This document shows positions 1 through 11,050 of a stretch of 64,000 nt of DNA, one piece after another (the first letter of the stretch is position 1; the number at the start of each line of letters is the position of its first letter). The notes under the pieces are model-generated. The model was not told the origin of the DNA, made no database searches, and worked only from the letters and a program-made list of their open reading frames with translations. This stretch comes from Okapia johnstoni. Taxonomy: Eukaryota > Chordata > Mammalia > Artiodactyla > Giraffidae. Where the stretch lies: the NCBI GenBank assembly GCA_024291935.2, contig CM044315.1, positions 79,156,385-79,220,384 of the forward strand, read 5' to 3'. Both the position numbers and the translations under genes were made by a program.

Positions 1-178
1 GAAGCCTTCCTTAACCATTTTCATGACTGAAAGAAAGCTAAGTGGGAAAAGGAAGAAAGAGAGAAGGAAGGAAGGTTAAATGATTTGAAAAAGGAAGAAA
101 GTGAAAAAAGATTGATTATAGTGAAAGAGAGAGGTAATTGAGCACTGTCATGAAACAAATATAGAAATTGTTACACTT

Positions 179-1854
179 TCAGTTCAGTTCAGTTCAGTTG
201 CTTAGTCGTGTCCAACTCTTTGTGACCCCATGAAGCGCAGCACGTCAGGCCTCCCTGTCCCTCACCAACTCCCGGAGTTTACCCGCACTCATGTCCATTG
301 AGTCGGTGATGCCATCCAGCCATCTCATCCTCTGTTGTCCCCTTCTCCTCCTGCCCCCAATCCTTCCCAGCATCAGGGTCTTTTCCAATGAGTCAACTCT
401 TCGCATGAAGTTGCCAAAGGATTGGAGTTTCAGCTTCAACATCAGTCCTTCCAATGAACACCCAGGACTGATCTCCTTTAGGATGGACTGGTTGGATCTC
501 CTTGCATTTCCAAGGGACTCTCAAGAGTCTTCTCCAACACCACAGTTCAAAAGCATTAGTTCTTCGGCACTCAGCTTTCTTCACAGACCAGCTCTCAAAT
601 CCATACATGACTACTGATAAAACCACAGCCTTGACTAGACGGACCTTTGTTGGCAAAGTAATGTCTCTGCTTTTTTTTTTTTTTTTTTTCCTCTGCTTTT
701 TAATATGCTATCTAGGTTGATCATAACTTTCCTTCCAAGGAGTGTCTTTTAATTTCATGGCTGCAGTCACCATCTGCAGTGGTTTTGGAGCCCCCCAAAA
801 TTAAGTGTGACACTGTTTCCACTGTTTTCCCATCTATTTCCCATGAAGTGATGGGACCAGATGCCATGATCTTAGTTTTCTGAACGTTGAGCTTTAAGCC
901 AACTTTTTCACTCTCCTCTTTCACTTTCATCAAGAGGCTCTTTAGTTCTTCTTCACTTTCTGCCATAAGGGTGGTGTCATCTGCATATCTGAGGTTATTG
1001 ATATTTCTCCCTGCCATCTTGATTCCAGCTTGTGCTTCTTCCAGCCTGGCATTTCTCATGATGTACTCTGCATATAAGTTAAATAAGCAGGGTGACAATA
1101 TACAGCCTTTACGTACTCCTTTTCCTATTTGGAACCAGTCTGTTGTTCCATGTCCAGTTCTAACTGTTGCTTTCTGACCTGCATACAGGTTTCTCAGGTG
1201 GTCTGGTATTCCCATCTTTTTCAGAATTTTCCATAGTTTATTGTAATCCACACAGTCAAAGGCTTTGGCATAGTCAATAAAGCAGAAGTAGATGTTTTTC
1301 TGGAACTCTCTTGCTTTTTTGAGGATCCAGTGGATGTTGGCAATTTGATCTCTGGTTCCTCTGCCTTTTCTAAAACCAACTTGAACATCTAGAAGTTCAC
1401 GGTTCACATATTGCTGAAGCCTGGCTTGGAGAATTTTGAGCATTACTTTACTAGCATGTGAGATGAGTGCAATTGTGCAGCAGTTTGAGCATTCTTTGGC
1501 ATTGCCTTTCTTTGGGATTGGAATGAAAACGGACCTTTTCCAGTCCTGTGGCCACTGCTGAGTTTTCCAAATTTGCTGGCATAATGAGTGCAGCACTTTC
1601 ACAGCATCCTCTTTTAGGATTTGAAATAGCTCAACTGAAATTCCATCACCTCGACTAGCTTTGTTTGTAGTGATGCTTCCTAAGGCCCACTTGACTTCAC
1701 ATTCCAGGATGTCTGGCTCTAGGTGAGTGATCACACCATCATGATTATCTGGGTCGTGAAGATCTTTTTTGTACAGTCCTTCTGTGTATTCTTGCCACCT
1801 CTTCTTAATATCTTCTGCTTCTGGTAGGTCCATACCATTTCTACCCTTTATCGA
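179..1854 (-). mobile_element. BovB LINE, 5'-truncated, 1.68 kb
   Basis: This RTE-clade LINE lies antisense to EIF2B3. Its 3' tail is the CAGTT/TTCAG pentamer repeat at 180-200, and the element is flanked by a 9-bp duplication GTTACACTT at 170-178 and 1855-1863. On the minus strand the reverse-transcriptase frame is open from about 1860 down to 721. It contains GFRKGRGTRDQIANIHWIL, a DYAKAFDCVD palm motif and a YADDTTLM catalytic box coded at 976-987. The frame breaks near 740 where about four bases are missing, and the C-terminal part continues in other frames to about 245. The endonuclease half is absent, so the copy cannot move on its own. A poly(T) block interrupts it at 671-689. Confidence 0.93.
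671..700 (-). repeat. Poly(T) tract with duplicated CTCTGCTTTT flanks inside BovB
   Basis: A 19-base T run follows CTCTGC and is itself followed by CCTCTGCTTTTTAAT. Other BovB copies in this window (for example near 31010, 17905 and 60660) have a single CTCTGCTTTTTAAT here. The extra bases look like a poly(A) stretch inserted in the element's sense direction, with a duplicated target of about 10 bp. Replication slippage is an alternative. Confidence 0.6.
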
Positions 1855-2106
1855 GTTACACTTGAGAGATGCGGAAATCTGATCTTTAGATATCTGCAAC
1901 ACATGTTGTATTGCAGTGGATTACATGACCCTGCCAAAGATCCATGACAGAACCCCAAGTTTTTGTTAATTGATAGCTATATGGATAAGGTGAAGGCATA
2001 TCTATTACATGGAAATTGTGTGTTACTGGAAACACCAATAGCCATCTGATGGGAAGTGGTGATAGCTCTTTCGTTGTAGTGAATGAAGTTTTAAAATGTG
2101 ATCCCA

Positions 2107-2235
2107 GGACTTCCCTGGTCGTCCGGTGGTTGAGACTCCATGCCTCCAATGCAGGGGGCGCAGGTTCAGTCCCTGGTCAGGGGAACTAAGATCCCACATG
2201 CAGCATGGCGTGACAAAAAAATTAAAATTAGGGTA
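2107..2235 (+). repeat. CHR-type tRNA-derived SINE, short
   Basis: The copy starts GGACTTCCCTGG, carries a degenerate B-box-like GGTTCAGTCCC and ends in GATCCCACATG followed by an A-rich tail. This is the cetartiodactyl tRNA-type SINE pattern. It is truncated before the long 3' body seen at 43624-43911. Confidence 0.75.
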
Positions 2236-2595
2236 AAATAGAATAAAATATAATCTCATTGGTATATGGTTTAATAAGTCCTCTTTTGCATTCTTTATGT
2301 CAGGAAGAAGTGGTGTGTAATATATTAACATGTTTTATCTTAGATCTCTTGCTTACTAGTTTTATGTACCCTGAAGAAAGTCACTTCATATCTTTTAGTC
2401 CAAGTTTCCTCATTTGTAAAATGAGATTTCTGTAAGAATTGAGAAGATGCATGTAAAGTGTGTTGCAAAACCTCAATAATATTAGCTGTCATTACTAAAT
2501 CTAGCAACAGACCAAATCTAATTGAAGTAGTGTAGCCATTGTCTAAATGAATGAGAGTTTTGGCACTATCCTTCCTTTTTTTTTTCATGCTATAG

Positions 2596-2744
2596 AAGTC
2601 ATTGTCATTACAACCAAAGATGTCCAAAAGGCATTGTGTGCAGACTTCAACAAGATGAAAATGAAGCTAGATATTGTGTGTATTCCTGATGAAGCTGACA
2701 TGGGAACTGCAGATTCTCTGCGCCACATATATCAGAAGCTTAAG
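2596..2744 (+). CDS. EIF2B3: EIF2B3 internal coding exon A (about residues 50-98)
   Basis: This exon encodes part of the gamma subunit of eIF2B, the cytosolic guanine-nucleotide exchange factor that recharges eIF2 with GTP for translation initiation; gamma pairs with epsilon in the catalytic half. The 149-bp exon follows a pyrimidine tract ending in CATGCTATAG and is followed by GTGAAA. It begins with the last two bases of a Glu codon and ends on a complete Lys codon. The peptide contains [31 protein letters not shown] and KLK, which I recognise from the N-terminal nucleotidyltransferase-like domain. Ala87 of human EIF2B3, a site I recall being mutated in vanishing white matter disease, falls in the GTADSL stretch and is Ala (GCA) here. 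One extra residue is present near DFNKMKMK compared with the human sequence as I remember it. Identification is firm; exon number is not assigned because the 5' end of the gene is outside the window. Confidence 0.95.
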
Positions 2745-3037
2745 GTGAAAAACTATTTATTGATTTTTTTTATTTGTTGAAAATAAATATCATCTTATGT
2801 TTTCCCAATGCATTGCAGTTTACAATGTGTTTTAAAAAGTATCCCCATAGTTTGTTGCCAGTGTTTCAACTGCTGTTTAGTTTGGTTACTAGTAAAGATT
2901 TAGACAGTTGTCATAGTCACTAGTTTCCAGTATTTTTCAGTCATAATATATCTTTATAAAAAAGATACATTTCTAATGTACTTCAAAAGATTCCATTTAT
3001 ATAAAGTTCATGAATAAGCAAAACTTATGTATAGTAA

Positions 3038-3231
3038 GGGCTTCCCTGGTGGCTCAGCTGGTAAAGAATCTGCCTGCAATGTGGGAGACCTGGGTTTGAT
3101 CCCTGCGTTGGGAAGATCCCCTGGAGAAGGGAAAGGCCACCCACTCTAGTATTCTGGTCTGGAGAATTCCATGGACTGTGTAGTCCATGGGGTGGCAAAG
3201 AGTTGGACATGACTGAGCGACTTTCATTTTC
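3038..3231 (+). repeat. Bov-tA SINE with target-site duplication
   Basis: The tRNA-like head (GGCTTCCCTGGTGGCTCAG, then GGTTTGATCCC) joins a BovB-derived 3' body ending GACTGAGCGACTTTC. It is bounded by an 11-bp direct repeat ATGTATAGTAA at 3027-3037 and 3232-3242. Confidence 0.88.
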
Positions 3232-3382
3232 ATGTATAGTAATAGAAATCAGACCACCAGTTGACTCTGCAGATGAGAGATTGAGTGGAAAGAAATAGGA
3301 AGCAACTTTCAAAAATTTTGGCTCCCTCACACTGATAGTATTTGAAAGTTTAGTCTCCTTTGATTAAGCAACTAACATGAGT

Positions 3383-3727
3383 GGGCTTCCCTGGTGGCTC
3401 AGTGGTAAAGAATCTGCCTTCCAATGCAGGAAACACAGGTTTGATCTCTTATCTGAGAAGATCCCACATGCCTCAGGGTCGCTAAGCCCATGTGCCACAT
3501 CTATTGAGCCTGTGCTCGAGAGTCTGGGAGCCACAATTACCAAGCCCACGTGTCGCAGCTACAGAAGCCCCCACACACTAGAACCTGTGCTCCACAACAA
3601 GAGAAGTCACCACAAGGAGAAGCCTGAGTACCTCAACTGGAGAGTAGTCCATACTTGCTGCAACTAAGAAAGGACCATGTAGCAATGAAGACCCAGCACT
3701 GCCAAAAATAAATAAATAATAAATAAA
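3383..3727 (+). repeat. CHR-type tRNA-derived SINE, near full length
   Basis: It begins GGGCTTCCCTGGTGGCTC, contains GGTTTGATCTC, then the long body with GAGCCTGTGCTCGAGAG and AACAAGAGAAGTCACCAC, and ends in AAATAAATAAATAAT. The order matches the copies at 43624-43911 and 44779-45080. Confidence 0.82.
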
Positions 3728-3944
3728 ATTATTTTAAAAATTATATAGCAAGTAAATAAAAATAAGGAAAAAAAATTATATAGCGAGCCTATGGATATGG
3801 GGATGCAGTCTCCCCCATGGTCTGTGGCACATAAACTGAGAAAGATCCACTGTTGACTATTCTAAAATTGATGTCCTTTGGAAAAAATTCATTCTGATAA
3901 TGAATGATAATGTTGCCATCTTATTTGAGTTGGGGAGCAAAATT

Positions 3945-4236
3945 TCTCTTACTATTTCTGGTGACTGCAAACAGATACATTAATATTTTCTGCCTATCTA
4001 TGCACCAAAGAGCAAAATATTAATGCAGATATGTACATGGCCTTTCGCTTCCTTTGCGTGCTCAGTTGAGTCCAACTCTTTGCAGCCCTATGGACTGTAG
4101 CCAGTTTTTTATTCTTGTCCAGGCAAGAATACAGGAGAGGGTTGCCATTTCCTACTCCAAGGGATCTTCTCGACCCAGGAATCAAACCCTCATCTCTTGA
4201 GTCTCCTGCATTGGCAGGAATTTACCACTGAGCCAC
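3945..4236 (-). repeat. Composite unit: unknown 100-bp segment plus Bov-tA SINE (copy 1)
   Basis: A reverse-oriented Bov-tA body at about 4056-4236 is preceded by about 100 bases that also precede the SINE at 8795-9004. Shared landmarks are TACTATTTCTGGTG, CTGCAAACAGAT, ATTAATATTTT and TACATGGCCTTTC. The shared flank means this is either a local duplication or an undefined composite family. Confidence 0.75.
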
Positions 4237-4360
4237 AGCTGAGCTGTATACACAGGGCACATTTACTGTGTATAAATGTATTTAACGTTTATACAGAGTA
4301 AAATACACAGATATAAAGTGTATAGTTTGATGAGTTTTGACAGTTATATACACTCAGATT

Positions 4361-4566
4361 GTGCTGTGCTCAGTCACTCAACATGTACAACTCTTTGTGA
4401 CCCCATGGGACTGTAGTCTGCCAGGCCCCTCTGTCCATGGGAATTCTCCAGGCAAAAATACTGGAGTGGGTTGCCATGCCCTCCTCCAGGGGATCTTCCC
4501 AACCCAGGGATCAAATCCAGGTCTCCCACATTGCAGGTGGATTTTTTACCATCTGAGCCACTAGGT
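4361..4566 (-). repeat. Bov-tA SINE, antisense
   Basis: It reads GTGCTCAGTCACTCA, then the CCATGGGACTGTAG and CTCCAGGCAAAAATACTGG landmarks, and ends at TACCATCTGAGCCACTAGG, the reverse complement of the tRNA-like head. Confidence 0.85.
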
Positions 4567-5467
4567 TGTCATTATTCAAATCTGAAACATTTCCATCACC
4601 TCTCAGAATTCCTTTGTGCTTCATTTTAGTTAATCCCCCACCTTTAAAGTCAACTGCTATTCTGATTTCTGTCACCATATGTTAATTTTGCTTGTTCATG
4701 ACCTACATATAAATGAAATCATATAATTTTAGTTTGGTTTCTTTTGTTCAACATAGTATTTTTCAAATTCATATTATTGCTGGTATAACTAGTTTGTTCT
4801 TATTTATTGCTGAGTAGTATTCCATTGTATAAGAATACCACTATTTGCCCTTTTTCCTGTTGATGGTCATTTGCATTGTTTCAAAATTTTAGATATTATG
4901 AATAGAGCTGTTATGAACATTGTTCTGCACATCTTTTTGTAAAAATATTATAGTTTGAAAAAAATACATTATAGTTTGTAGCATTTACTGTATTGAGAAA
5001 TGCCAGATAGTTTTCTAAGTGGTTGTACATTTTATACTTCTGTCAGCAATGTATAAGAATTGCATTTGCTTCACATCTTCATCAACACTTGGTACTGTCA
5101 GTCTTTTTAATTTTAACCATCCTAGTGGGTATTACATAACACTATCTCATTGTGGTTTTAATTTGCATGTCCCTGATAATAATGATACTGATCACATTTT
5201 CATGTGATTATTAACCATTTGTATATCTTCATGGAATGTCTGTTCAAGACATTTGCCTTTTTTTCAGTTGTTTGCCTTTTTATTATAGATTATAGAAATT
5301 CTTTGTATATTATAGTTACAAGCCTTTTTGTCAGATATGTGCTGTGAGTATTTTCTGCCAGTCTCTGGCTTGTCTTTTTATATTCTTAATGGTGACTTTG
5401 ATGGCCAAAAGTCTTAAATGTTGATGAAATCCAAATTACCGATTTTTTCTTTTATGGGTAGTACTTT

Positions 5468-5589
5468 TTTTTTTTTTTTTGCCATACCACAAGGCATGCT
5501 GGATCTTAGTTCCCCGACAAGGAATCGAACCTGTGCCCTCTGCAGTGGAAGCATGGAGTCTTAGCCACTGAACTGCCAGCAAAGTCCCC
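5468..5589 (-). repeat. CHR-type SINE head, antisense, inside LINE-1
   Basis: A T-rich start is followed by GGCATGCTGGATCTTAGTTC, GAATCGAACC, GGAAGCATGGAGTCTTAG and CAAAGTCCC, the reverse of the tRNA-like head of the CHR-type family. Confidence 0.8.
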
Positions 5590-6278
5590 TGTGGTTGGTG
5601 TTTTTTGTGTCCTAAGAAATTTTTGCTTACCCTAAGCTTAAAAAGATATTCTTTTGTGTTTACATCTAAAAATGTTATAGGTATAAAGGTTTACTTTTTT
5701 CTGTATGAATATTCAGTTGTTCCTGCATCATTTGTTAAAAAGACTTTCCTTTCCTCATTGAATTGCTCTGGTAACTTAGTTAAAAATCAGCTTACTGGTT
5801 ATGTGTATGCTATTTCTGTTCTCTCTACTTTGTTCCATTGGTCTGTTTGTCTTGTCTCTGCTTCCATACTACATTTAATAAAATCTTGATTATCTTAACT
5901 TGATAAAGTTAGTCTTGAAATCAGGTACTATAAATCTGCCAACTTCGTTCCTTTTCCTTAAGATTGCCTTGATTATTCTAAGTCCTTTGCATTTCCACAT
6001 AAATTTTAGAATTAGTTTACCAGTTTTTAACCAGAAAAATGCTTTCTGGGATTTTGATTGGCATTGCACTGAATCTTTTGGTCATTTTGGGGAGAATTGA
6101 CATCTTAATATTGAATCTTCCAATCCTTGGACATCTACTTATTTAGATTGCCTGTTATGTCTCTCCATCCAGACAGCATGGTGCAGGCTCACCTGCTCTT
6201 GTCCTACCCCCAGCATCTTGGCCAGATGAAGGTACTTAGAGATCCCCGTGTTCAGCTACTTGGTCTTTTTATCATTTG

Positions 6279-6404
6279 CTCTGGAGAAGGAAATGGCAAC
6301 CCAGTCCAGTATGCTTGCCTGGAAAATCCCATGGACAGAGGAACCTGGTAGGCTACAGTCCATGGGGTCGCAAAGAGTCGGACACGACTGAGTGACTTCA
6401 CTTT
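6279..6404 (+). repeat. Bov-A monomer (BovB-derived SINE body)
   Basis: It contains CTGGAGAAGGAAATGGCAAC, CCCATGGACAGAGGA and GAGTCGGACACGACTGAGTG with no tRNA head. It sits within the LINE-1 region. Confidence 0.82.
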
Positions 6405-7861
6405 GTAATGTCTATCAGTAGTGTTTTTTTTAAAATAATTTTCAGTATAGAGGTTTTGAACATCTTTCAATAATTTTACTCCTATTTCATTTCAGTTTGA
6501 TAATATTGTAACTAGTACTTTTCATTCTATTTTCTAATTGTTTATTACTTGTATATAGCCATACACCTGGGTTTTATGTATTAGCCTTGTACCCCATGAC
6601 TTTCTTAAATTGTAGATTCTTTAGGATTGTCTATATACAGCATGTTGCTTGCAAATAAAAATAATATTACATCTTTCTTTTTAATCTTAATGCCTTTCAT
6701 TTCTTTTTATTGTCATATTTCCTTGGCCAGGACTTGCAGAAGTTCAGTTTATATAGACATTTCCTTTTACTTTTTGGCCTTCTTTTTGTCTTTCTGTGCT
6801 TTCATACAAGTAGATTTTGATGCTTCTGATCAGAGGGAGATCTATAATACTATCACGTTGGGTGTGTGGCTTTCTTGAGTCCAGTTTCTTATTTAGGGAA
6901 GAAATGGAGGATTTCACTAGGGTGATGAGAAGAGAACTGTGTTCTTTCACAGGGATAGATGCCAGGTTTACCAAGAAGCTTAGGATGTTTAGTGGTCTTC
7001 CTAAGAGCTGTTTTAGTTACTGTCTAAAAGTTTAGTATGGAGGTATAGACTAGACTCTCTACTCCCTAATCTATAAATTTTAGAAATGTTATTTTTGCCC
7101 TAGCCTGGAACTGGAGATCCTGGGAGTTCCATGCGAATGAGTTCCTATAACCCTTAGAGGCTTGAGAAATAATAGGGGCAACTATTAATAAATAGGAGAG
7201 GGCATGAGGTAAAGAGTAAAGTAACTGCCAAAAGGACATTTTATTCCCAAGTCGCTGCCTCTTCTTATGGTTTTGGTTACTTACTTCTTATTTTAGGGCT
7301 CCTCCTTATCCCTAAGATCAGAATCCTCATTAACTCATTCTACACAGTCTCATTTCTTTTCCTTCCTTACTCCTGTTTCCACATCATTTACACGGTGTCC
7401 TTTACCTATAATCCTACCTCTGAGCTTTCTTAAGCTGTGACTTTGACTAGCAGGTCTCTCCTCTCTTTGCTATCTCTGCTTGGTTTCTCTTGTAAAATCC
7501 TGGTTTCGTCACACAGCTTGCATTCCAACCTGGAGTAGAAGGCAACAAAACTGACCTATGGAGGAACATAAGTAGACTCCTGAATAACCATTAAGAACAA
7601 AGTCAAACTTGAGCCAAAATTCAGAACTGTCTGATTGGGATCAACATGAACTTGTAGGAAGCACAATGAAAATACATATGAACAGTTGAAGAGTTGAGAC
7701 AGCCTGAGGAGGCAGTTGTTTGCTAAGGGATGGCAGATAGCTCCTTAAGGGAGAAAGTAACATCTCCAGCTGTGCTGTGGTTTAAAAGCAGTGCTTCTTT
7801 GAGCCAATTTATTCCTCTTCCCTTTTGCCCACAAGAAGGAAGTGAGAAAGGGAAGTTGATC

Positions 7862-8054
7862 AGTTTCTGACTCTTTTCAACCAACCCCACAGACTGTAGC
7901 CTACCAGGCTCCTCCGTCCATGGAATTTTCCAGGCAGGAGTACTGGAGTGGGTTGCCATTTCCTTCTCCAGGGGATCTTCCCAACCCAGGGATCGAACCT
8001 GGGTCTCCCGCATTCCAGGCAGACACTTTACCATCTGAGCCACCAGGGAAGCCT
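7862..8054 (-). repeat. Bov-tA SINE, antisense
   Basis: Landmarks CCAGGCTCCTCCGTCCATGG, GGATCGAACCTGGGTCTCCC and GCCACCAGGGAAGCC are the reverse complement of a Bov-tA SINE. The 3' tail end (7862-7890) is degenerate. Confidence 0.85.
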
Positions 8055-8689
8055 AAAAGGCGACTTCCTAAACATTGATTCTTTTTCAATAAGATTTTAG
8101 GTAAGAGAAGAATGTTACCTTTAAGTTTATTAGCTTTTGGTTCTTTTATTTTTACCCACTTCCTAAAGATTGAGTTCCTCAAATATTACTGTGAGGTTAT
8201 CCCATGTGGTTTCTGCTTTTCTCAGAGAAAGACCACAGTAGTATATTAGCTTTATTTGGCTTCTTTGTTTAAAATGTATTTTACCATTTTAATTTACCAT
8301 CTTTGTCATTTGCATTGCATTTGCTAAATGTATATGCTTATAGATTATTGGAGGTAGACATCATATCTGCTATGTTATATTCTTTCAACATATTTCATTT
8401 GGTTTTATTCTTCTGGCATTCTTTTCTATTTCATTTTGCCTTATCTCATCATACAATTTCACTGATTTACTGGCTTATCACTTTTTATTTCAGCTGCCCA
8501 AACCTCTTTCTCTGACTTATCAAAAGAGATTATTGGCTCATTCTTTCTCCCAGGCCCTGGGTGAGTGAACTCCATATCAGTGAGCTGATAATATAAAAGT
8601 AGTTAGATTTTATATTTTCTTCATAGTAGTGTTTCATGTTTATCGGCCTGACGAAGGAGTCAGTCTTACCTGTGTCTGAACAAACTTTG

Positions 8690-9004
8690 TCCTACTATTT
8701 CTGGTGGCTGCAAACAGATGTATTAATATTTTTAACCTACCTGTACACTTAAAGAAAAAAAAATTCAGATATATACATGGCCTTTCCCTTCCTTTGTGGG
8801 TGCGCTCAGTTGTGTCTGACTCTTTGCACTCCTGTGGACTGTAGCCCTCCAGGCTCCTCTGTCCATGAAATTCTCCAGGCAAGAATACTGGAGTGGGCTG
8901 CCATGCCCTCTTGCTCGGGATCTTCCTGACCCGGGGATTGAACCCACATCTCTTATGTCTCCTGCATTGGCAGGCAGGTTCTTTACCACTAGCACCACCT
9001 GGGA
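8690..9004 (-). repeat. Composite unit: unknown 100-bp segment plus Bov-tA SINE (copy 2)
   Basis: This resembles 3945-4236 both in the SINE (about 8795-9004) and in the 100 bases before it: CTACTATTTCTGGTGG, CTGCAAACAGAT, ATTAATATTTTT and TACATGGCCTTTCCCTTCC. Similarity starts abruptly at about 8692. Confidence 0.75.
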
Positions 9005-9059
9005 CTATAGTATCATTAACTATAGTCACCAAGTTGTACATTGCATCTCCATGACTTAC

Positions 9060-9460
9060 TTATTTTATAACTAGAAGTTTGTACCTTTTGGCTCCCTTTG
9101 CCTATTTCGCTTACCTCCCGCCGTGACCTCTGGCAACTGCTAGTCTATTCTTTGTAACTATGAGCTTGCCTTTGTTGTTGTTCATTTGTTTTTAGATTCC
9201 ATGTGTAGGTGAGATTATATGGTGTTTGTCTTTCTCTGTTTGACTTAATTCAGTTAGCATATGCCTTTAAGTTCCATCCATGTTGTTGCAAATGCCAAGA
9301 TTTCACTATTTTTAATGGCTGAATAATATCCCATTGTATGCATATACCACATTTTCTTTATCCATTCATTTGTCCATGGACACAGGTTGTTTACATATCT
9401 TGGCAGTTGTATATATGCGGCAGTGAACATTGGCTAACTTCCTTCTTTTTTTCAGTATTT
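9060..9460 (-). repeat. LINE-1 3' region, antisense
   Basis: It contains CCATGTGTAGGTGAGATTAT, TTCCATCCATGTTGTTGC, GGCTGAATAATATCCCATTG and a CACATTTTCTTTATCCATTC stretch, the reverse of LINE-1 3' sequence. Confidence 0.75.
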
Positions 9461-10424
9461 TCTTATAAACTGGAGTTTGGATCTAAATTTTAATTAGATT
9501 CAGTGCCAACTTTTTTTTTTTTCCCAACTTTTTTTGACAATAATACTTCATGTGTTTACTTCATATTGCTTTATATTCAGAGTCAGATATTTCTTTTAAA
9601 TGCCTTGATTTTGATTATATCAGTCTTAATAAAGTGGTTAAAAAACAGCCTAAATGGTTTCTTTTTGTGGAACATGTTTATGGACTACAATCTGGACTCT
9701 AGGAGAGATAGAAGCTTTTAAATTTTATTGAAATTGATTTTTCAGTTTTTCTTTTATGGTTTGTGATTTCTATTTTTTGCTTTAGAAATTATTCCCTATT
9801 TTAACATCTTAAAAGAGATTTTCTTAAAATTTCATATAAAAGTTTAATCTTGCTTTTTATATTTCAGGCTCTAATTCACTTAGAATTTCTCCATTTATTT
9901 TAGTCTTTTAAAATATATCCCAATAAAGTTTTATAATTTTCTTCATAAAAATCTTATTTATCTTTTTTTAGGTTTGTTCCTAGATTGTGTTTTCATGCTC
10001 TCTTTTTATTAGTATATATATTATATATGCAAATAATATGCATATATATATAATTTAAAGAGTCGAATAGTTATAAGACTTAAAGAACAAGGGTCTCTTG
10101 CACTATCCTTCCTTGTTTATTATTTTTACTCTTCAGAAGCAACTGCTTTCAGCTCTTGTTTTTTTCCTTCTGATAATGCCCTCAATATTTCTAAGTGCCA
10201 TATTTATACTACTGTTTTAAGTTTTTAGATATTATCTATTGTAATTCCACTATGGAAAGTAAGGATTTGACTCATTTAGCACCTTGTCTGCTCTTCTCCA
10301 TGTACATAAGCTCCCCCTTTCCTAATCTCCCAATATAGTAGCATCAAAATTTTTATTAAGTCAATTAGGAGGGACTTATTTACAGCTGAGTCATATAGTG
10401 TACTAGTGTTACATTTCCCTTTTT

Positions 10425-10588
10425 TTTTTTAAAACATTTATTTATTTGGCTGCTTTGGGTCTTAGTTGCAGCATACAGGACCTTTAGTTGTGGCGTGAGG
10501 GATCTAGTTCTCCGACCAGGGATCAAACCCAGGTCCCCTGCATTGGGATCACCAACTGTTAGCCACTAAACCATCAGGGAAGTCCATA
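10425..10588 (-). repeat. CHR-type SINE head, antisense
   Basis: It runs from an A/T-rich tail through TTAGTTGCAGCATACAGGAC and GGATCAAACCCAGGTCCCC to CATCAGGGAAGTCC. ATTTCCCTTTTT flanks both sides (about 10412 and 10589), consistent with a target-site duplication. Confidence 0.82.
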
Positions 10589-10599
10589 TATTTCCCTTT

Positions 10600-11050
10600 T
10601 TAAAAAATCAGCTTTATTGAGTTATAATTTGTGTACAATAAAATATGCTCATTTTAAAAGTACAGTTTGATTTTTTTTTAAATCAGGTTTATGGAAGTAT
10701 AAATTACATACATAAAATTACCTTTTTTGGTATACCAAGTTGTTGTTGTTGTTGTTGTTGTTTAATTTTATTGGAGTATAGTTGATCCACAATGTTGTGT
10801 TAGCTTCAGGCATACAAATAAGTGACCCAGTTACACACATACATATATCCATTCCCCTCCAGACTTCCCCCTGCCTCATATAATTATCACAGAATATTGA
10901 GTAGAGTTCCTTGTGCTACACCATAGGTCCATGTTGGTTATCTATCTTATATATAGTAGTGTGTGTGTTGTATACTGAGTTTTGATAAAGATATAGATAT
11001 GGAAGATAAAGATATATATTGAAATATATATCAAGATGAAGACAAGTTCT
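10600..11050 (-). repeat. LINE-1 3' fragments, antisense, with (TTG)n
   Basis: Two pieces are seen: a CAGCTTTATTGAGTTATAAT segment at 10600-10735, and TTTTATTGGAGTATAGTTGA followed by TAGCTTCAGGCATACA at 10763-11050. The second is the ruminant-type LINE-1 3' UTR. A perfect TTG repeat (about 8 units) lies between them at about 10739-10762. Confidence 0.72.

Larger units (their letters stand above)
1..2595 (+). other. EIF2B3 intron, 3' part, before exon A
   Basis: Everything up to the acceptor at 2594-2595 is inferred to be intron, because exon A starts inside a codon and the N-terminal residues are absent from the window. The first 170 bases are purine-rich with GAAGGAAGG-type runs and no recognisable element. 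BovB fills 179-1854 and a short CHR-type SINE fills about 2107-2235. Positions 1864-2106 and 2236-2595 show nothing recognisable apart from the pyrimidine tract at 2571-2585. Confidence 0.85.
4590..6700 (-). repeat. Old LINE-1 3' region, antisense, fragmented
   Basis: Landmarks include TGAGTAGTATTCCATTG, TTGATGGTCATTTGCATTG and the CTTTGTATATTATAGTTAC stretch, which are the reverse of LINE-1 ORF2 end and 3' UTR sequence. It is interrupted by a CHR-type SINE at 5468-5589 and a Bov-A unit at about 6279-6404. The outer borders are approximate. No coding frame survives. Confidence 0.65.
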
